Origin: an uncultured Oscillospiraceae bacterium
GTDB taxonomy: Bacteria > Bacillota > Clostridia > Oscillospirales > Oscillospiraceae
DNA: 61,262 nucleotides
Assembly: GCA_950075865.1 (NCBI GenBank)
Contig: CATMVA010000014.1
Span: forward strand, 1-61,262
Direction of reading: 5' to 3'
Part shown: piece after piece, positions 26,336 through 37,562 of the stretch
Position numbering within the stretch: position 1 is the first letter of the stretch
Layout: the number at the start of each line of letters is the position of its first letter
Notes under the pieces: generated by a model
The model's database searches: none
What the model was told of the DNA's origin: nothing
Seen by the model: only the letters and a program-made list of their open reading frames with translations
Program-made: the position numbers and the translations under genes

Positions 26336-27208
26336 ATGAGACAGCGGCGCACCGATCTGGCCCTGGAGGCCCGCGACCTGTTCGGCGGGGAGGCCCTCCC
26401 CCAGGTGGAAAGCGCGGAGACCACCGCGGCGGGCTTTCCCCTCACCACGGTGAGGGTCACCGGCCCCGAGGGGGCCAAGGCCCTGGACAAGCCCCAGGGC
26501 ACCTACCACACCCTGGACCTGACGGCGGTGAGCCGCCGGGAGGAGAACGCCTTTCCCCGGGCGGTGGAGGCCCTCTCGGGGCTCATTTCCCCCCTGCTCC
26601 CCCGGGAGGGGGAGGTGCTGGTGGTGGGCCTGGGCAACCGGGCCATCACCCCGGACGCCATCGGCCCCCGCTCGGCCGAGCGCACACTGGTGACCCGACA
26701 CCTGGTTGCCATGGCCCCCAGCCATTTTGGCTCCTTCCGGAAGGTATCCGCCCTGTGCGCCGGGGTGCTGGGCACCACGGGTATCGAGAGCGGGGAGATC
26801 GTCCGGGCGGTGTGTGACAGGACCCGGCCGGCCGCCGTCATCGCCGTGGACGCCCTCTGTGCCCGGAAGGTGGAGCGGTTGTGTGCCGCCGTTCAGGTCT
26901 GCGACACGGGGATCTCCCCCGGCTCCGGGGTGGGCAATCACCGGTTCTCCCTGGATCAGGAGAGCCTGGGGGTACCCGTCGTCGCCGTGGGGGTCCCTAC
27001 CGTGGTGGAGGGGGCCACCCTCTGCGCCGACCTGCTGGACCGGGACGACCCGGAAGCCCTCTCCGGCCTCCCCGGCGCCACCCTGATGGTCACCCCTAAG
27101 GACATTGACCAGCGGGTGGAGGACCTGGCCAAGGTCATCGGCTACGCCCTGAGCCTGGCCCTCCAGAAGGACCTGACCCTTTCCGACCTCCAGGCCCTGG
27201 TGGAGTGA
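26336..27208 (+). CDS. gpr: Germination protease GPR
   Basis: 290 residues. The start has RTDLALEARDLF, the propeptide/cleavage region of peptidase family A25, followed by the conserved LVVGLGNRAITPDAIGPR (about 100) and VCAGVLGTTGIESGEI-like and DALCARKVERL segments. GPR is made as a zymogen in the forespore and, on germination, degrades small acid-soluble proteins that protect spore DNA. GGAGG lies 7 bases before the ATG. I looked for a sigma-G type promoter in the 130 bases upstream and saw none that was convincing. Confidence 0.95.
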   Translation: MRQRRTDLALEARDLFGGEALPQVESAETTAAGFPLTTVRVTGPEGAKALDKPQGTYHTLDLTAVSRREENAFPRAVEALSGLISPLLPREGEVLVVGLGNRAITPDAIGPRSAERTLVTRHLVAMAPSHFGSFRKVSALCAGVLGTTGIESGEIVRAVCDRTRPAAVIAVDALCARKVERLCAAVQVCDTGISPGSGVGNHRFSLDQESLGVPVVAVGVPTVVEGATLCADLLDRDDPEALSGLPGATLMVTPKDIDQRVEDLAKVIGYALSLALQKDLTLSDLQALVE

Positions 27209-27274
27209 GGGAATATCCCGGCCGTCCCCCGCATAGATTGTCCCAAGACCAAAGAACATTGGGAGGGACAAGTT

Positions 27275-28444
27275 ATGAGAAGGATCCATTGGGGGCGGCT
27301 GTTCCGCCGGGCCCTGGCGGTCTGTATGGCCGCGCTGGCCGTGTGGTTTTTGTGTCTGGGCGGGGCCGCGGGGGCCTTCGCCGGGGCGGTTCGGGCCCTG
27401 GGGAGCAGCGAGGCCTTTGTCACCGCTGCCCTCCGCACCGAACTGGGGTATGTGGAGGATGACCTGCCCTTTCTCCTCCGTCTGGCCGCGAGGGAGTCAC
27501 CCCTTCTGTCCGCCAACCTGAGCCGGGAGGAGACCACACCCCCGGCGGAAACCCCCTCCCCGTCCCAGGAGCCACTTCCCGACGCCCAGCCCGCCCCCGA
27601 CGGGGACGACATGACCGCTGAGCCGCCCCAGGCCGTGGCGCCCGAGAACATCGTGGAGCGCACCCTGGTGCCCAGCGAAAGCGAGGGGTACGTCACGGGC
27701 GCCGGGCTTTACTTATATAACCGCACCGACTATGCCGTGGATCTGCCCCAGACTCTGGCCGCCGCGCTGCCCTTCACACTCTCCCCCGCCGCGGACGGGC
27801 CCCAGATCCTCATCATCCACACCCACGCCACCGAGGCCTACACCCCCGATGGGGAGGACACCTACGTTCCCTCGGACAACAGCCGCACAGTGGACCAGAC
27901 CCAGAACATGCTCCGGGTGGGGGACGAGATGGAGGCTGTCTTTACCTCCATGGGCCTGTCGGTCCTCCATGACCGGGGTCTTTACGACTACCCCAAATAT
28001 AACGGCGCCTACGGCCGCTCGGGAGCGGCGGTGGCCGAGTATCTGGCTCAGTACCCCACCATCAAGATCGTGCTGGACGTCCACCGGGACGCTCTGGTGG
28101 GGAGCGACGGCACGGTCTACAAGGCGGTCACCACGGTGGACGGGATCAAGACTGCCCAGGTCCTGGTGGTGGTGGGCAGTGAGACAAATGAGCTCGCCCA
28201 CCCGGACTGGCGGGACAACCTGGCTCTGGGGCTCAAGGTCCAGAAGAGCCTGGACACCCTGTTTCCAACCTTGGCCCGGCCCATCACCCTGCGTGCCGCG
28301 GTCTACAACCAAAATCTGGCCCCCGGCTCTTTCCTGGTGGAGGTGGGCACCCATGGCAACACCCTCCAGGAGGCCCTGGCCGCCGCCCGGAACTTTGCCC
28401 GGAGCGCCGGAGCGGTGTTTTTGGGCCTGGTGGCGGAAAGCTGA
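27275..28444 (+). CDS. spoIIP: Stage II sporulation protein P
   Basis: 389 residues. A membrane anchor at about 15-35 is followed by a Pro/Glu-rich linker (about 85-125) and the SpoIIP amidase/endopeptidase domain from about 165. Metal-site motifs are visible: IIHTHATEAY (His near 182), LDVHRDA (near 267) and VEVGTHGNT (near 355). It cuts septal peptidoglycan with SpoIID and SpoIIM so that the mother-cell membrane can engulf the forespore. It follows gpr by 66 bases, as in many Firmicutes. A weak hairpin plus CTTTTTAT follows the stop. Confidence 0.95.
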   Translation: MRRIHWGRLFRRALAVCMAALAVWFLCLGGAAGAFAGAVRALGSSEAFVTAALRTELGYVEDDLPFLLRLAARESPLLSANLSREETTPPAETPSPSQEPLPDAQPAPDGDDMTAEPPQAVAPENIVERTLVPSESEGYVTGAGLYLYNRTDYAVDLPQTLAAALPFTLSPAADGPQILIIHTHATEAYTPDGEDTYVPSDNSRTVDQTQNMLRVGDEMEAVFTSMGLSVLHDRGLYDYPKYNGAYGRSGAAVAEYLAQYPTIKIVLDVHRDALVGSDGTVYKAVTTVDGIKTAQVLVVVGSETNELAHPDWRDNLALGLKVQKSLDTLFPTLARPITLRAAVYNQNLAPGSFLVEVGTHGNTLQEALAAARNFARSAGAVFLGLVAES

Positions 28445-28506
28445 GGAAACTTTCCTTCCTGTGGAGAAAAATCCACCTTTTTATCGTGAAAAATTCCCCA
28501 AGACGG

Positions 28507-28535
28507 TTTACAAACCCGAATGCAAATGTTAAAAT
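28507..28535 (+). promoter_or_regulatory. Promoter of the PFOR gene
   Basis: TTTACA (28507-28512), 17 bases, TAAAAT (28530-28535). The leader is about 55 bases and ends in AAGGAGG before the ATG. Confidence 0.75.
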
Positions 28536-28595
28536 GGAGCATGATGCAAAATGTCTTTTATTTCAGCGAAATATGAATAAGGAGGAATCGTTCCC

Positions 28596-32144
<3,549 letters not shown>

Positions 32145-32165
32145 GAAACAGCCCCAAGCACGCCA

Positions 32166-32199
32166 AGAGCCCCGGACATTTGTCCGGGGCTCTTTTTTT
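32166..32199 (+). terminator. Terminator of the PFOR gene
   Basis: A 12-13 bp stem AGAGCCCCGGAC(A) with a very short loop is followed by TTTTTTT. Confidence 0.93.
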
Positions 32200-32310
32200 G
32201 CTTTCATATCGTAGCGTGCCCTTGTAGAGGCCGGTGTCTCCACTGGCCTCTTTGTCCTTGGCCTTGTGCGGACGGCGGGCGGCTGAGGACATCCCCCCTA
32301 CGTGATCTTC

Positions 32311-33990
32311 TCAGTTCAGAATACTGTGCCCCACGTTAAGGAAGTGGTCGGCCACCCGCTCGGCGTTGGTGGCCAGAGAGAGATACTGGGCGCCGGCAGT
32401 GGGCGTGCAGGCGTTCTCTTTCATCCGTTCGATGTGATTCTGAGCCATGGCGGCGGTGATGTCATCGATCTGATCCTCCACCTCCTCGGCCCGGTCCAGG
32501 GCCCGCCGGTCCTGATTCACATAGGCCGCCATCACATACTGGAACAGGATACTGATCTTGCCCCGCAGCTCCTCGATCTCGGCCACAGCCGGAGCAGAGA
32601 AGGCCTCGCCTCCGGCCTTCAGGCTCTCGGCGTACTCCACGATATTCTCGGCGTAGTCTCCCACCCGCTCCAGGTCGGAGGTCGTGTGAAAAGCGGTGGA
32701 GAGATAGGTGTTGTCTTTCTCATTCAGGCGCTCGTTGGACAGGTGGACCATAATGACCATCAGGGTCTTATTCAGATAATTCAACTCCCTCTCATTGGCC
32801 CTGAATGTCTCCACCTGAGAGAAATCCAGGGTACAGATGATGTGGAGGGAGAGGAAAAAGTTCCGCAGAGCGATATCCGCCATGTTGACGATCTCGTTTT
32901 TCAACTGCGCTACGGCGATGGCGGGGGTGGAGAGCATGTTCTCATCCAGATAGTAAAGCCTGGGCCCCTCCTCGGCCTGGGCGAGGCTCTTCTCCCGGTC
33001 GGGCACCAACCTGGAGACCAGAGTGATCAGCGGGTTGGTCAGGGGAAGGATCAGGAAGACCGTGATCACGTTAAATACGGTGTGGAACATGGCCAGTTGG
33101 GTCTGGGGCACGCTGGGTATGAACTGCTGGAACAGGCTCCCCATGGAGATCCTCCCCCCCGTGACAACGCCCAGGAGCATACTCAGCAGCAGGAAGACGG
33201 CCACGCCGCTGACATTGAAGATCAGGTGGATCAGAGCGGTCCGCTTGGCGTTCTTGCCGCTGGTCATACCGGCCACGATGGCCACCACACAGGAGCCGAT
33301 GTTGGAGCCCATGGTGAGAAAAATACCCTGGTCCAGGGTAATAAGCCCGGTCACCACCATGACGATGGCCACCGAGGTCATCACCGAGGAGGACTGGACA
33401 ATGGCGGTGAGGACAGCCCCCACCAGCACCAGCAGCAGGGGATTGCTGATCCCAGCCAGGAAGCTCTTCACCGCCTCCAGCTCGGCGAAGCTCTCCATGG
33501 AACCGCTCATCATGGAAAGGCCCACAAATAGCATACCGAAGCCGGCCAGAACGCCGCCCACGGTCTTGCCCTTGTCGCTCTTGGAGAAGGTGGAGAGGAA
33601 GGCCCCCACGCCGGCGCAGGCCGAAAATATCACGGTGGCCGACACCCCCCCTCCGGCGATGCCGCTGAGAGCCACGATCTGACCGGTGATGGTGGTACCG
33701 ATGTTGGCGCCGTAAATCACAGTGGCCGCTTGGGTCAGGGACATGATGCCAGCGTTGACAAAACCGATGACCATGACCGTGGTGGCGCCCGAGGACTGGA
33801 TGGCGGCGGTGCCCAGAGCACCGATGCCAACCCCCAGCATACGGCTGCCCGAAACCTTGGCGAAGAGAGCCCGGAGCTTTTCACTGCCGGCCGCCTCCAG
33901 GTTGGAGCTCATCATGTGGCAGGCGATAAGGAACACGCCGATGCCGGCCAGCAGGGTGAGAAGGGCAGTCATGATCTCAGTTGTTCCCAT
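32311..33990 (-). CDS. Na/phosphate symporter with C-terminal PhoU-like domain
   Basis: 559 residues. Two inverted Na_Pi_cotrans repeats form the membrane part (QSSGATTVMVIGFVN near 65 and the second QSSSVMTSVAIV near 200). From about 340 a soluble helical PhoU-like domain follows (contacts of the type STAFHTTSDLERVGDYAENI). This NptA/YjbB-like build moves phosphate with sodium, and its direction can be export. AAGGAGA lies 8 bases before the ATG. Upstream is a structured RNA ending in a terminator, so expression may be controlled by attenuation. Confidence 0.92.
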   Translation of the reverse strand: MGTTEIMTALLTLLAGIGVFLIACHMMSSNLEAAGSEKLRALFAKVSGSRMLGVGIGALGTAAIQSSGATTVMVIGFVNAGIMSLTQAATVIYGANIGTTITGQIVALSGIAGGGVSATVIFSACAGVGAFLSTFSKSDKGKTVGGVLAGFGMLFVGLSMMSGSMESFAELEAVKSFLAGISNPLLLVLVGAVLTAIVQSSSVMTSVAIVMVVTGLITLDQGIFLTMGSNIGSCVVAIVAGMTSGKNAKRTALIHLIFNVSGVAVFLLLSMLLGVVTGGRISMGSLFQQFIPSVPQTQLAMFHTVFNVITVFLILPLTNPLITLVSRLVPDREKSLAQAEEGPRLYYLDENMLSTPAIAVAQLKNEIVNMADIALRNFFLSLHIICTLDFSQVETFRANERELNYLNKTLMVIMVHLSNERLNEKDNTYLSTAFHTTSDLERVGDYAENIVEYAESLKAGGEAFSAPAVAEIEELRGKISILFQYVMAAYVNQDRRALDRAEEVEDQIDDITAAMAQNHIERMKENACTPTAGAQYLSLATNAERVADHFLNVGHSILN

Positions 33991-34074
33991 AACAGTTCTC
34001 CTTGTCCCGGGTCATTCCCCGTTAGTTTGCATATATTGGCCAAAAATAGTCCTCGGGATAGTGAGATTCGCCTT

Positions 34075-34192
34075 AAAAAAGCGAGACTCCACCGTTGCAG
34101 GTAAAGTCTCGCCACTTCCTTCTCAAAACCGGAGCCATGCTCTTGTTGACGATTTTGAAAACGCGACACACCGCGCCGGCTGCTTTCTTTCC
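34075..34192 (-). ncRNA. Structured leader RNA or small RNA upstream of the Na/Pi symporter
   Basis: About 118 bases on the minus strand between a good sigma-A promoter and a strong terminator: stem GCGAGACT/AGTCTCGC (34112-34105 with 34088-34081) with a 16-base loop, then TTTTTT (34080-34075). Before it a second fold can be drawn: TTTTCAAAA pairs with TTTTGAGAA and encloses GAGC-ATG-GCTC. It ends 84 bases before the symporter start, so it can be a terminating leader of that gene or an independent small RNA. I do not recognise its class. A 49-codon frame overlaps it, but the promoter -10 lies inside that frame. Confidence 0.5.
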
Positions 34193-34198
34193 GCTACC

Positions 34199-34227
34199 AG
34201 AATAACATATTTTCCCTTGCATGACAA
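34199..34227 (-). promoter_or_regulatory. Promoter of the leader RNA / Na/Pi symporter
   Basis: Minus strand TTGTCA (34227-34222), 17 bases, TATTCT (34204-34199). It is the only good promoter seen upstream of the symporter. Confidence 0.65.
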
Positions 34228-34249
34228 TGCTTTTTACCCCCCGGAGCAG

Positions 34250-34290
34250 GAAAAGGCGGCACTTTTGTACTTTCATACAAAAGTGCCGCC
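34250..34290 (-). terminator. Strong hairpin after the ABC exporter remnant
   Basis: A perfect 15-bp stem GGCGGCACTTTTGTA with a 6-base loop (34255-34290), followed on the minus strand by TTTTCC. It probably terminated the once-active ABC gene. Confidence 0.75.
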
Positions 34291-34292
34291 TC

Positions 34293-34787
34293 CTTGATCT
34301 CACTTTGTTGCCGGGTTGCCGATACGCAAAATCGAATCGGGAGAGGTAGCTCTCATCCCAGCTATGTGTGATGACGATCCGCGTCACATCCTTGCACGCA
34401 AAGATGAACCGGTCGATGAGGGCCACATTCTCCGGGTCCAGGCCGGTGGTGGGCTCGTCGAAGATCTGGATGGCCGGGTGGGACCGAAAGGCTCTTGCAA
34501 TGTTGATCCGCTGGGGCTCTCCCCCACAACGGCATTGTACCCGCCGGAGGCAAAGGAGCAGGACAGGCTCTCGAAAGCTTCCGCTCCCCGAAGCCGAAGG
34601 ATACCCCCTCGTAGGCCACCGTGGCCGGACGGTGGAGGATGCTGTGGAGCATGGCGTCCCGGAGGGAGACGGTCTCGGCGGCAAACATCCGGTTCCGTAG
34701 CCACAACTCCAACATCTTTTGGCCGGAGAGGGCGGCCACAGCAAAAACGATCAGAATGGAAATGCGGCTCGTTTTGGATGATTTCAT
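34293..34787 (-). pseudogene. Decayed ABC exporter (internal deletions and frameshift)
   Basis: Reading the minus strand from ATG at 34787, a basic start and one hydrophobic segment (ISILIVFAVAALSG) run straight into the beginning of an ATPase domain (TVAYEGVSFGFGERKL), so most of the membrane domain is missing. The Walker A region is absent. After a change of frame the signature region (GGEPQRINIARA), Walker B (IQIFDEPTTGLDPEN) and switch His (ITHSWD) appear. Two deletions and a frameshift mean that no working protein can be made. It lies between the Na/Pi leader and pepF. Confidence 0.85.
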
Positions 34788-34891
34788 TGCGTTTACTCTT
34801 TGGGGTTCTTTCTCGTGGGGGCAAAAATGCCCCACGGCTTATCTCCCTCGCCGCGAAAGGACAGGGCCCGCGAGCCCTGACCCGCGGCGTG

Positions 34892-36694
34892 TTACGCCAT
34901 CAGCCCCTCCATCTCATCCAGCAGCTCCCCGAAGAGGTCCAGGGCGGACTGGATGGGCCCGGCGGTGGACATATCCACCCCGGCCCCCTTCAAAAGGTCG
35001 ATGGGGTCCTTGGAACGGCCGCCCGACAGGAAGGTCACGTAGTCCTTCACGGCGGCGGGGCCCTCCTTCAAGATCTTGCGGGAGAGGGCGATGGCCGCCG
35101 AGTAGCCGGTGGCATACTGATAGACGTAGTAATTCATGAAGAAATGGGGGATCCGGGCCCACTCCAGGGCGATGTAATCGTCGGTGACGATATCAGGGCC
35201 GTAGTACTTGGCGTTGAGGGCCTTGTACTCCCGGCACAGCCGGTCGGCGGTGAGGGCCTCCCCGGCGGCGTCCAGCTCACCCATGAGCAACTCAAACTCG
35301 GCGAACATGGTCTGGCGGTAGAGAGTGCCCTTGAACTGCTCTAAGAAGTGATTGATGAGCACCGCCCGTTCCTTCTTGTCGGTGGTCCTGCCCAGCAGGT
35401 ACTCCATCAACAAGGCCTCGTTGCAGGTGGAGGCCACCTCGGCCACAAAGATGGGGTAATTCCGGTATACCTGGGGCTGGTGCTTGTTGGAGAGGTAGGA
35501 GTGGGCGGCGTGGCCCATCTCGTGGGCCAGAGTGAACATGCTGTCCAGGTTGTCCTTGTGGTTGAGCAGCACATAGGGATGGCAAAGGGCCCCGGCGGAG
35601 TAGGCCCCCGAACGCTTGCCCACGTTCTCATAGACGTCGATCCAGCGGTTCTCAAAGCCCTCTTTGATAATGGCCCGGTAATCCTCCCCCATGGGCTCCA
35701 GGGCGGCATACACCGTGTCCTTAGCCTCCTGGAAGGAGATCTCCTTCTCAGCGCCGGGAATCATGGGGACATAGATGTCGTACATGTGGAGCTCCTCCAC
35801 CCCCAGCAGCTTTTTCCGCAGGGCGATATACCGGTGGAACTTGTCCAGATTGGCGTTCACTGTCTCGATGAGGGTGTGGTAGACCGCCTCGGGCACCCGG
35901 TTGCCGCTGACGGCGGCGGTCAGGGCGGAGGGGTACTTCCGGGCCGTGGCCACAAAACGGCGGCGCTTCATCTCCCCGGCGAGCAGGGCGGCCGCCGTGT
36001 TTTTGACCGAGCCGTAGACCCCGTAATAGGCCTCATAGGCGTTCTTCCGCAGCACCCGGTCCTCGCTCATCTCACAGGGGACGAAGGCTCCGTTGGAGAG
36101 GGGCACCTTCCGCCCCCGACCGTCCTCTGCCTCCGGGAAGGTCAGGTCGGCGTTGGTCAGCTTGCCGAAGGCGTCAGAAGGCACTCCGGTGGCCTCCCCG
36201 GCGGCGGCCAGCAGCTTCTCCTCGGCGTCGGACAGGATGTGCTCCCGCCGGGCCCGCAGCACATCAAAATGGCGGCGGTAGAGCTCCAGGCCGGGGACCT
36301 CGGCATAGAACTGCTCCATCTTCCCGTCGGGGATATCCATCAGCTCGGGGGTCACGAAGGCACTGAGCCGGTTCAGCTCGGACCTGACGGCGGAAAACTT
36401 GCCGTGTACAGCTTGATACTTGGGATCGCGGGTATCCTGGTCACTTTTCCGCATGGCATAGTTGGCCAGGGCAGACAGGCGTACATTCAGGGCGTCGTTG
36501 GCCTCCAGAAAAGCCAGCAGCTTCCCGCCGCTCTCTCCCAGATGTCCGGCGTAAGCCGAGATCTTCTTTCCCTCGGCCCGGACGGCCTCCAGTTCAGTCT
36601 CCCAGGCCTCGTCCGTCGGAAACAGGTCAGCGGTGTTCCAGGTGTACTCTTCAGGTACTTCCTCCCGCAGGGGGATTTTTTTAACTTCTGCCAC
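34892..36694 (-). CDS. pepF: Oligoendopeptidase F
   Basis: 600 residues, the usual PepF length. The zinc motif HEMGHAAH lies near residue 388, followed by the family's YRNYPIFVAEVASTCNEALL stretch, with the C-terminal GRSKDPIDLLKGAGVDM also typical. It cuts peptides of about 6-18 residues in the cytoplasm. I start it at GTG 36694 because AAGGAGG lies 7 bases upstream; longer reading frames extend into the promoter. Together with the M3 enzyme at 2.7 kb and the opp operon it forms the peptide-use equipment of the window. Confidence 0.95.
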   Translation of the reverse strand: MAEVKKIPLREEVPEEYTWNTADLFPTDEAWETELEAVRAEGKKISAYAGHLGESGGKLLAFLEANDALNVRLSALANYAMRKSDQDTRDPKYQAVHGKFSAVRSELNRLSAFVTPELMDIPDGKMEQFYAEVPGLELYRRHFDVLRARREHILSDAEEKLLAAAGEATGVPSDAFGKLTNADLTFPEAEDGRGRKVPLSNGAFVPCEMSEDRVLRKNAYEAYYGVYGSVKNTAAALLAGEMKRRRFVATARKYPSALTAAVSGNRVPEAVYHTLIETVNANLDKFHRYIALRKKLLGVEELHMYDIYVPMIPGAEKEISFQEAKDTVYAALEPMGEDYRAIIKEGFENRWIDVYENVGKRSGAYSAGALCHPYVLLNHKDNLDSMFTLAHEMGHAAHSYLSNKHQPQVYRNYPIFVAEVASTCNEALLMEYLLGRTTDKKERAVLINHFLEQFKGTLYRQTMFAEFELLMGELDAAGEALTADRLCREYKALNAKYYGPDIVTDDYIALEWARIPHFFMNYYVYQYATGYSAAIALSRKILKEGPAAVKDYVTFLSGGRSKDPIDLLKGAGVDMSTAGPIQSALDLFGELLDEMEGLMA

Positions 36695-36728
36695 AGGTAA
36701 TTCCTCCTTATTGCTCGGTATTGGCTCC

Positions 36729-36756
36729 ATTGTACCACACTGAAATGATTTTGCAA
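36729..36756 (-). promoter_or_regulatory. Promoter of pepF
   Basis: Minus strand TTGCAA (36756-36751), 16 bases, TACAAT (36734-36729), about 35 bases before the GTG start. Confidence 0.65.
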
Positions 36757-36825
36757 GCGCGTATATTCCCCGGCATATTTGTCCACACTTTCCATACAAT
36801 GGATTCAGAAAGGATGGTGGCTCGC

Positions 36826-37110
36826 ATGCGAGTACGAAAACAATCCCACGGGGAGGCTTCAGCCCGGAAACAGCTCGAGGACAACCTCCAGGATCTCCGG
36901 CTCCTGCTCTCCCAGGCCTACGCCGGCTTCAACGCCGCCGTGGACAGCGAGCTGGTGGAGTCCTATATCTATGAGATCCAGTCCCTCCAGGCCCGGTATT
37001 CCTATGTGCTCCGCCAGCGCAAGGCCCTGGACAGCGCCCCTGAGACCACTGCCGCCAAGGGTCAGGCCCATTCCCGGCGGGGCATCCAGGACCCCCTCCC
37101 GGTGGCATGA
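36826..37110 (+). CDS. YaaL / DUF2508 family protein
   Basis: 94 residues. The helical core matches the DUF2508 pattern (LEDNLQDLRLLLSQAYAGFN, then SELVESYIYEIQSLQARY). The function of this family is unknown, but in many Firmicutes yaaL sits directly before bofA, as here. The start was placed at the ATG that follows GGATGGTGG; longer frames begin upstream in the pepF promoter. Its end overlaps bofA by 4 bases. Confidence 0.82.
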   Translation: MRVRKQSHGEASARKQLEDNLQDLRLLLSQAYAGFNAAVDSELVESYIYEIQSLQARYSYVLRQRKALDSAPETTAAKGQAHSRRGIQDPLPVA

Positions 37111-37379
37111 TGGGCGGGGCCTGGACGAGCACGCTGCCGTTGTTGGCGGGCACCCTGGGGGTGGCCCTCCTCCTGGTCCTGTTCCGGCGGCCCCTTCGTG
37201 GACTGCTCCGGCTCATGGCCCGGACGGGTACCGGTCTGGCCTTTCTGGCCGTCTTCTCCCCCATCGGCCAGTTTCTGGGCAGCGCCCTGGGGGTCAACCT
37301 CTTCAACGCCCTGGTCCTGGGAGTCCTGGGGGCCCCGGGCTTCGGGCTGTTACTTATGCTGAAGTGGGTTTTGCGATAA
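37107..37379 (+). CDS. bofA: BofA family pro-sigma-K processing inhibitor
   Basis: 90 residues, almost all hydrophobic, with segments at about 8-24, 38-56 and 60-85. The C-terminal pattern GVNLFNALVLGVLGAPGFG is diagnostic for BofA. In Bacillus BofA holds SpoIVFB inactive in the forespore membrane until the sigma-G signal arrives; many Clostridia keep bofA even when sigma-K control differs, so the exact role here is open. It is translationally coupled to the yaaL-like gene. Confidence 0.88.
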   Translation: MMGGAWTSTLPLLAGTLGVALLLVLFRRPLRGLLRLMARTGTGLAFLAVFSPIGQFLGSALGVNLFNALVLGVLGAPGFGLLLMLKWVLR

Positions 37380-37410
37380 AAAAGAGCCTTCCTACGGAAG
37401 GCTCTTTTTT
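37378..37410. terminator. Terminator of yaaL-bofA, bidirectional
   Basis: AAAAAAGAGCCTTCC, loop TACG, then the complement ending in six T residues. It overlaps the last bases of bofA and can serve both strands. Confidence 0.92.
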
Positions 37411-37562
37411 ATCGCAGGACCGGTCACGCTACGTTATAAAGTTTCCGGAACAGATTGACAAGAAAAGTAGCAGGACAAAACAGAACAGGATGGCCATCTG
37501 TCATCAAGGTCCCTTCCCGGTCCAAATAATACCGTCCCTCAAAACATGGTTTCGCAATGGTG

